This document shows positions 62,649-64,000 of a DNA stretch of 64,000 bases, piece by piece. The notes under the pieces were generated by a model. The model made no database searches, was not told where the DNA came from, and was given only the letters and a program-made list of their open reading frames with translations. The stretch spans positions 248,001 through 312,000 of the forward strand of contig NZ_JAPFPY010000010.1 in the NCBI RefSeq assembly GCF_026240945.1, given 5' to 3'. Every line of letters begins with the position of its first letter. Position 1 is the stretch's first letter. This DNA comes from Mycolicibacterium sp. J2 (lineage in GTDB: Bacteria > Actinomycetota > Actinomycetes > Mycobacteriales > Mycobacteriaceae). The position numbers and the translations under genes are program-made.

Positions 62649-64000
62649 TCAGGTACGCGACCGCCGCCGGTTGGGTGACAGCGCCGACGCCGCCACCGCA
62701 CCCGCGCCCACCAGCAGCCCCAACCACACCAGATGCGCGCCGATCAGCAGCCCACGCCCGGACGCGGCGGGCGCCGTCCCGCCCACCCGGTACAGGGTGA
62801 GGTCGTCGTCGCGGTAGGCGACGGGCAGATCCAGGGCCGGCGATCCGGATTCGACCACCACCCAGCCGACACCCGCTGCGGCCAGCCGCTCCCGGGACGC
62901 GCCGCCGGCCAGCAGCTCGGTCACCTCCCGGCCCCGCGTACCTTCGCCGGGCACCGTTTTACCGCCGATCAGCAGGTCACCGCTGGCCAGCACGTCGGCG
63001 GAGACCCAGCGCGGTAAGGGATCGAGCACCGGCGCGGGCCCGGCCCACCGGAACTGCCGCATACTGTCGGCCGGCAGCACCGCGACCGGACGGGGATCGG
63101 CGTTGATCAGCCGGGCCACCGCGGGCCAGGCCGCCGGATAGTGCACCGCCCGCAGCTGGCCCGCCACGCCCCACGCCAGGTCGGGCAGCACGGCGATCAG
63201 CGCGGCGGCGCCCACCACGGCCACCGCGCGGCCGTATCTGGCCACGCCGGCCGCGGCCAGCACGTAGCCGGGCATCGCCAGCGCCACCCACTTCTGGCCG
63301 TCGCGCAGCAGGCCCAGCCCGGGCACCGCCCGGATCACCGCCTCCAGTGCCGCCAGACCGGGCCCGGTCGCCGCGAGCGCCGGCAACACCACCGCGGCCA
63401 CCGCCAACACCAGCAGGGGCCGGGCCGTCCGCACCCGCAACACCATCGGAAGACCGACAACGACCACCGCGAGCAGTACCAGCGTCGCCACCAGAGCGAA
63501 AAGTGTCGTCCGCGAGACGGGTACGGACTGCCCGTTCCAGATTCCGCCGAGACCGGCCAAGCTACCCACCGTGCCCAAGCCCGGTTCGGCGCGTGCCGCG
63601 AAGGCCCGGACGCCGGCACTGGCCGAGCCGGACAACGACCCGGCCACCACCGACGCGGTCAGCCACGGCAGTGCGGCGCCTGTCGCGGCGGCCAGCGTCA
63701 CCCCCACCGGACGCCACCCCCGAGCGCACACCAGCGCGATCACCGTGGCCAGGATCAGACCCGTAGGGGTCAGGCCCGCCAGCGCAAGCCAGAACACCAC
63801 GCCCCACAGCCGCCCGCGCAGCATCGTCGCGGCCACCCACGGCAGACAGCCGTACCCGACCAGCAGGCTCCAATGCCCCTGCAGCAAGCGTTCGGCGACA
63901 TAGGGATTCCAGATCGCCAGGGTCACGGCCACGCCCTGGCCGGCCATCCCGGTCTGCGGCAGCACCACCGCCACCAACCGGGCGGCGCCCCAGCCGGCCA
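62649..64000 (-). CDS. Large multi-pass membrane protein (Rv0226c-like), N-terminus cut by the window edge
   Basis: 450 residues are visible and the frame is open to base 64000. About ten hydrophobic helices. The segment WNPYVAERLLQGHWSLLVGY and GYGCLPWVAATMLRG resembles the conserved loop of AftD-like GT-C arabinosyltransferases. Lumenal stretches include AVLPADSMRQFRW and PLPRWVSADVLASGDLL. Rv0226c of M. tuberculosis is a conserved membrane protein of unproven function. A glycosyltransferase (GT-C) role is suggested by the pattern only. Order Rv0223c-Rv0226c is kept. Confidence 0.82.
   Translation of the reverse strand, partial: AGWGAARLVAVVLPQTGMAGQGVAVTLAIWNPYVAERLLQGHWSLLVGYGCLPWVAATMLRGRLWGVVFWLALAGLTPTGLILATVIALVCARGWRPVGVTLAAATGAALPWLTASVVAGSLSGSASAGVRAFAARAEPGLGTVGSLAGLGGIWNGQSVPVSRTTLFALVATLVLLAVVVVGLPMVLRVRTARPLLVLAVAAVVLPALAATGPGLAALEAVIRAVPGLGLLRDGQKWVALAMPGYVLAAAGVARYGRAVAVVGAAALIAVLPDLAWGVAGQLRAVHYPAAWPAVARLINADPRPVAVLPADSMRQFRWAGPAPVLDPLPRWVSADVLASGDLLIGGKTVPGEGTRGREVTELLAGGASRERLAAAGVGWVVVESGSPALDLPVAYRDDDLTLYRVGGTAPAASGRGLLIGAHLVWLGLLVGAGAVAASALSPNRRRSRT

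Overview
The window is high-GC actinobacterial DNA from a mycobacterium, most likely a fast-growing species (Mycolicibacterium type). From memory of M. tuberculosis gene order, the left part follows Rv0198c to Rv0211 almost gene for gene: zmp1, two Mce-associated-type membrane genes, an Rv0201c-like gene, mmpL11, Rv0203-like hemophores, Rv0204c, Rv0205, mmpL3, Rv0207c, trmB, Rv0209, Rv0210 and pckG. The right part resembles Rv0220 to Rv0226c: lipC, a wax ester synthase/DGAT, an aldehyde dehydrogenase, a methyltransferase, a glycosyltransferase and a large membrane protein. Between and inside these blocks lie accessory genes. All homology statements come from recognising sequences; no database search was run.

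Layout. 1-19.6 kb: cell-envelope transport and heme capture (MmpL11, two hemophore-like secreted proteins, MmpL3), with a PrrA/PrrB-type two-component system and a lipoprotein M23 peptidase / DUF3054 / YbhN-like operon inserted. 19.7-24.6 kb: PEP carboxykinase with a strong intrinsic terminator, then a yybP-ykoY manganese riboswitch in front of a Na+/Ca2+-exchanger-family transporter, then an extended-SDR/DUF2867 protein. 24.8-29.3 kb: FadD4, an MFS exporter with an ArsR metal sensor and a 28-bp operator, and an amidohydrolase.

29.3-38.8 kb: a complete bacterial microcompartment locus of the Rhodococcus/Mycobacterium (RMM, aminoacetone / 1-amino-2-propanol) type. On the minus strand it runs aminotransferase-like phospho-lyase, CoA-acylating aldehyde dehydrogenase, BMC-T, a small associated protein, BMC-P, BMC-H, BMC-T, aminopropanol kinase, aminopropanol dehydrogenase and a GntR/HutC regulator. 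A divergent amino acid/amine permease faces it. The proposed flow is aminoacetone to 1-amino-2-propanol to its phosphate to propionaldehyde, made in the shell, to propionyl-CoA. A repeated operator-like motif sits in front of both the permease/operon promoter and the regulator gene.

38.9-58.7 kb: lipid metabolism. It holds a fused double acyl-CoA dehydrogenase, LipC, WS/DGAT, a GntR-MFS pair, and an Rv1426c-Rv1428c-like LipO/FadD12/acyltransferase operon. This operon is divergent from arylamine N-acetyltransferase across a perfect KstR box. A split acyl-CoA dehydrogenase pair, an AraC/DinB-type protein, a RibD-C protein, a TetR regulator, a FadE5-like dehydrogenase, a decayed gene and a lipoprotein follow. 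58.7-64 kb: the Rv0223c-Rv0226c-like block, cut at the right edge. No rRNA, tRNA, CRISPR array, transposase or prophage was seen.
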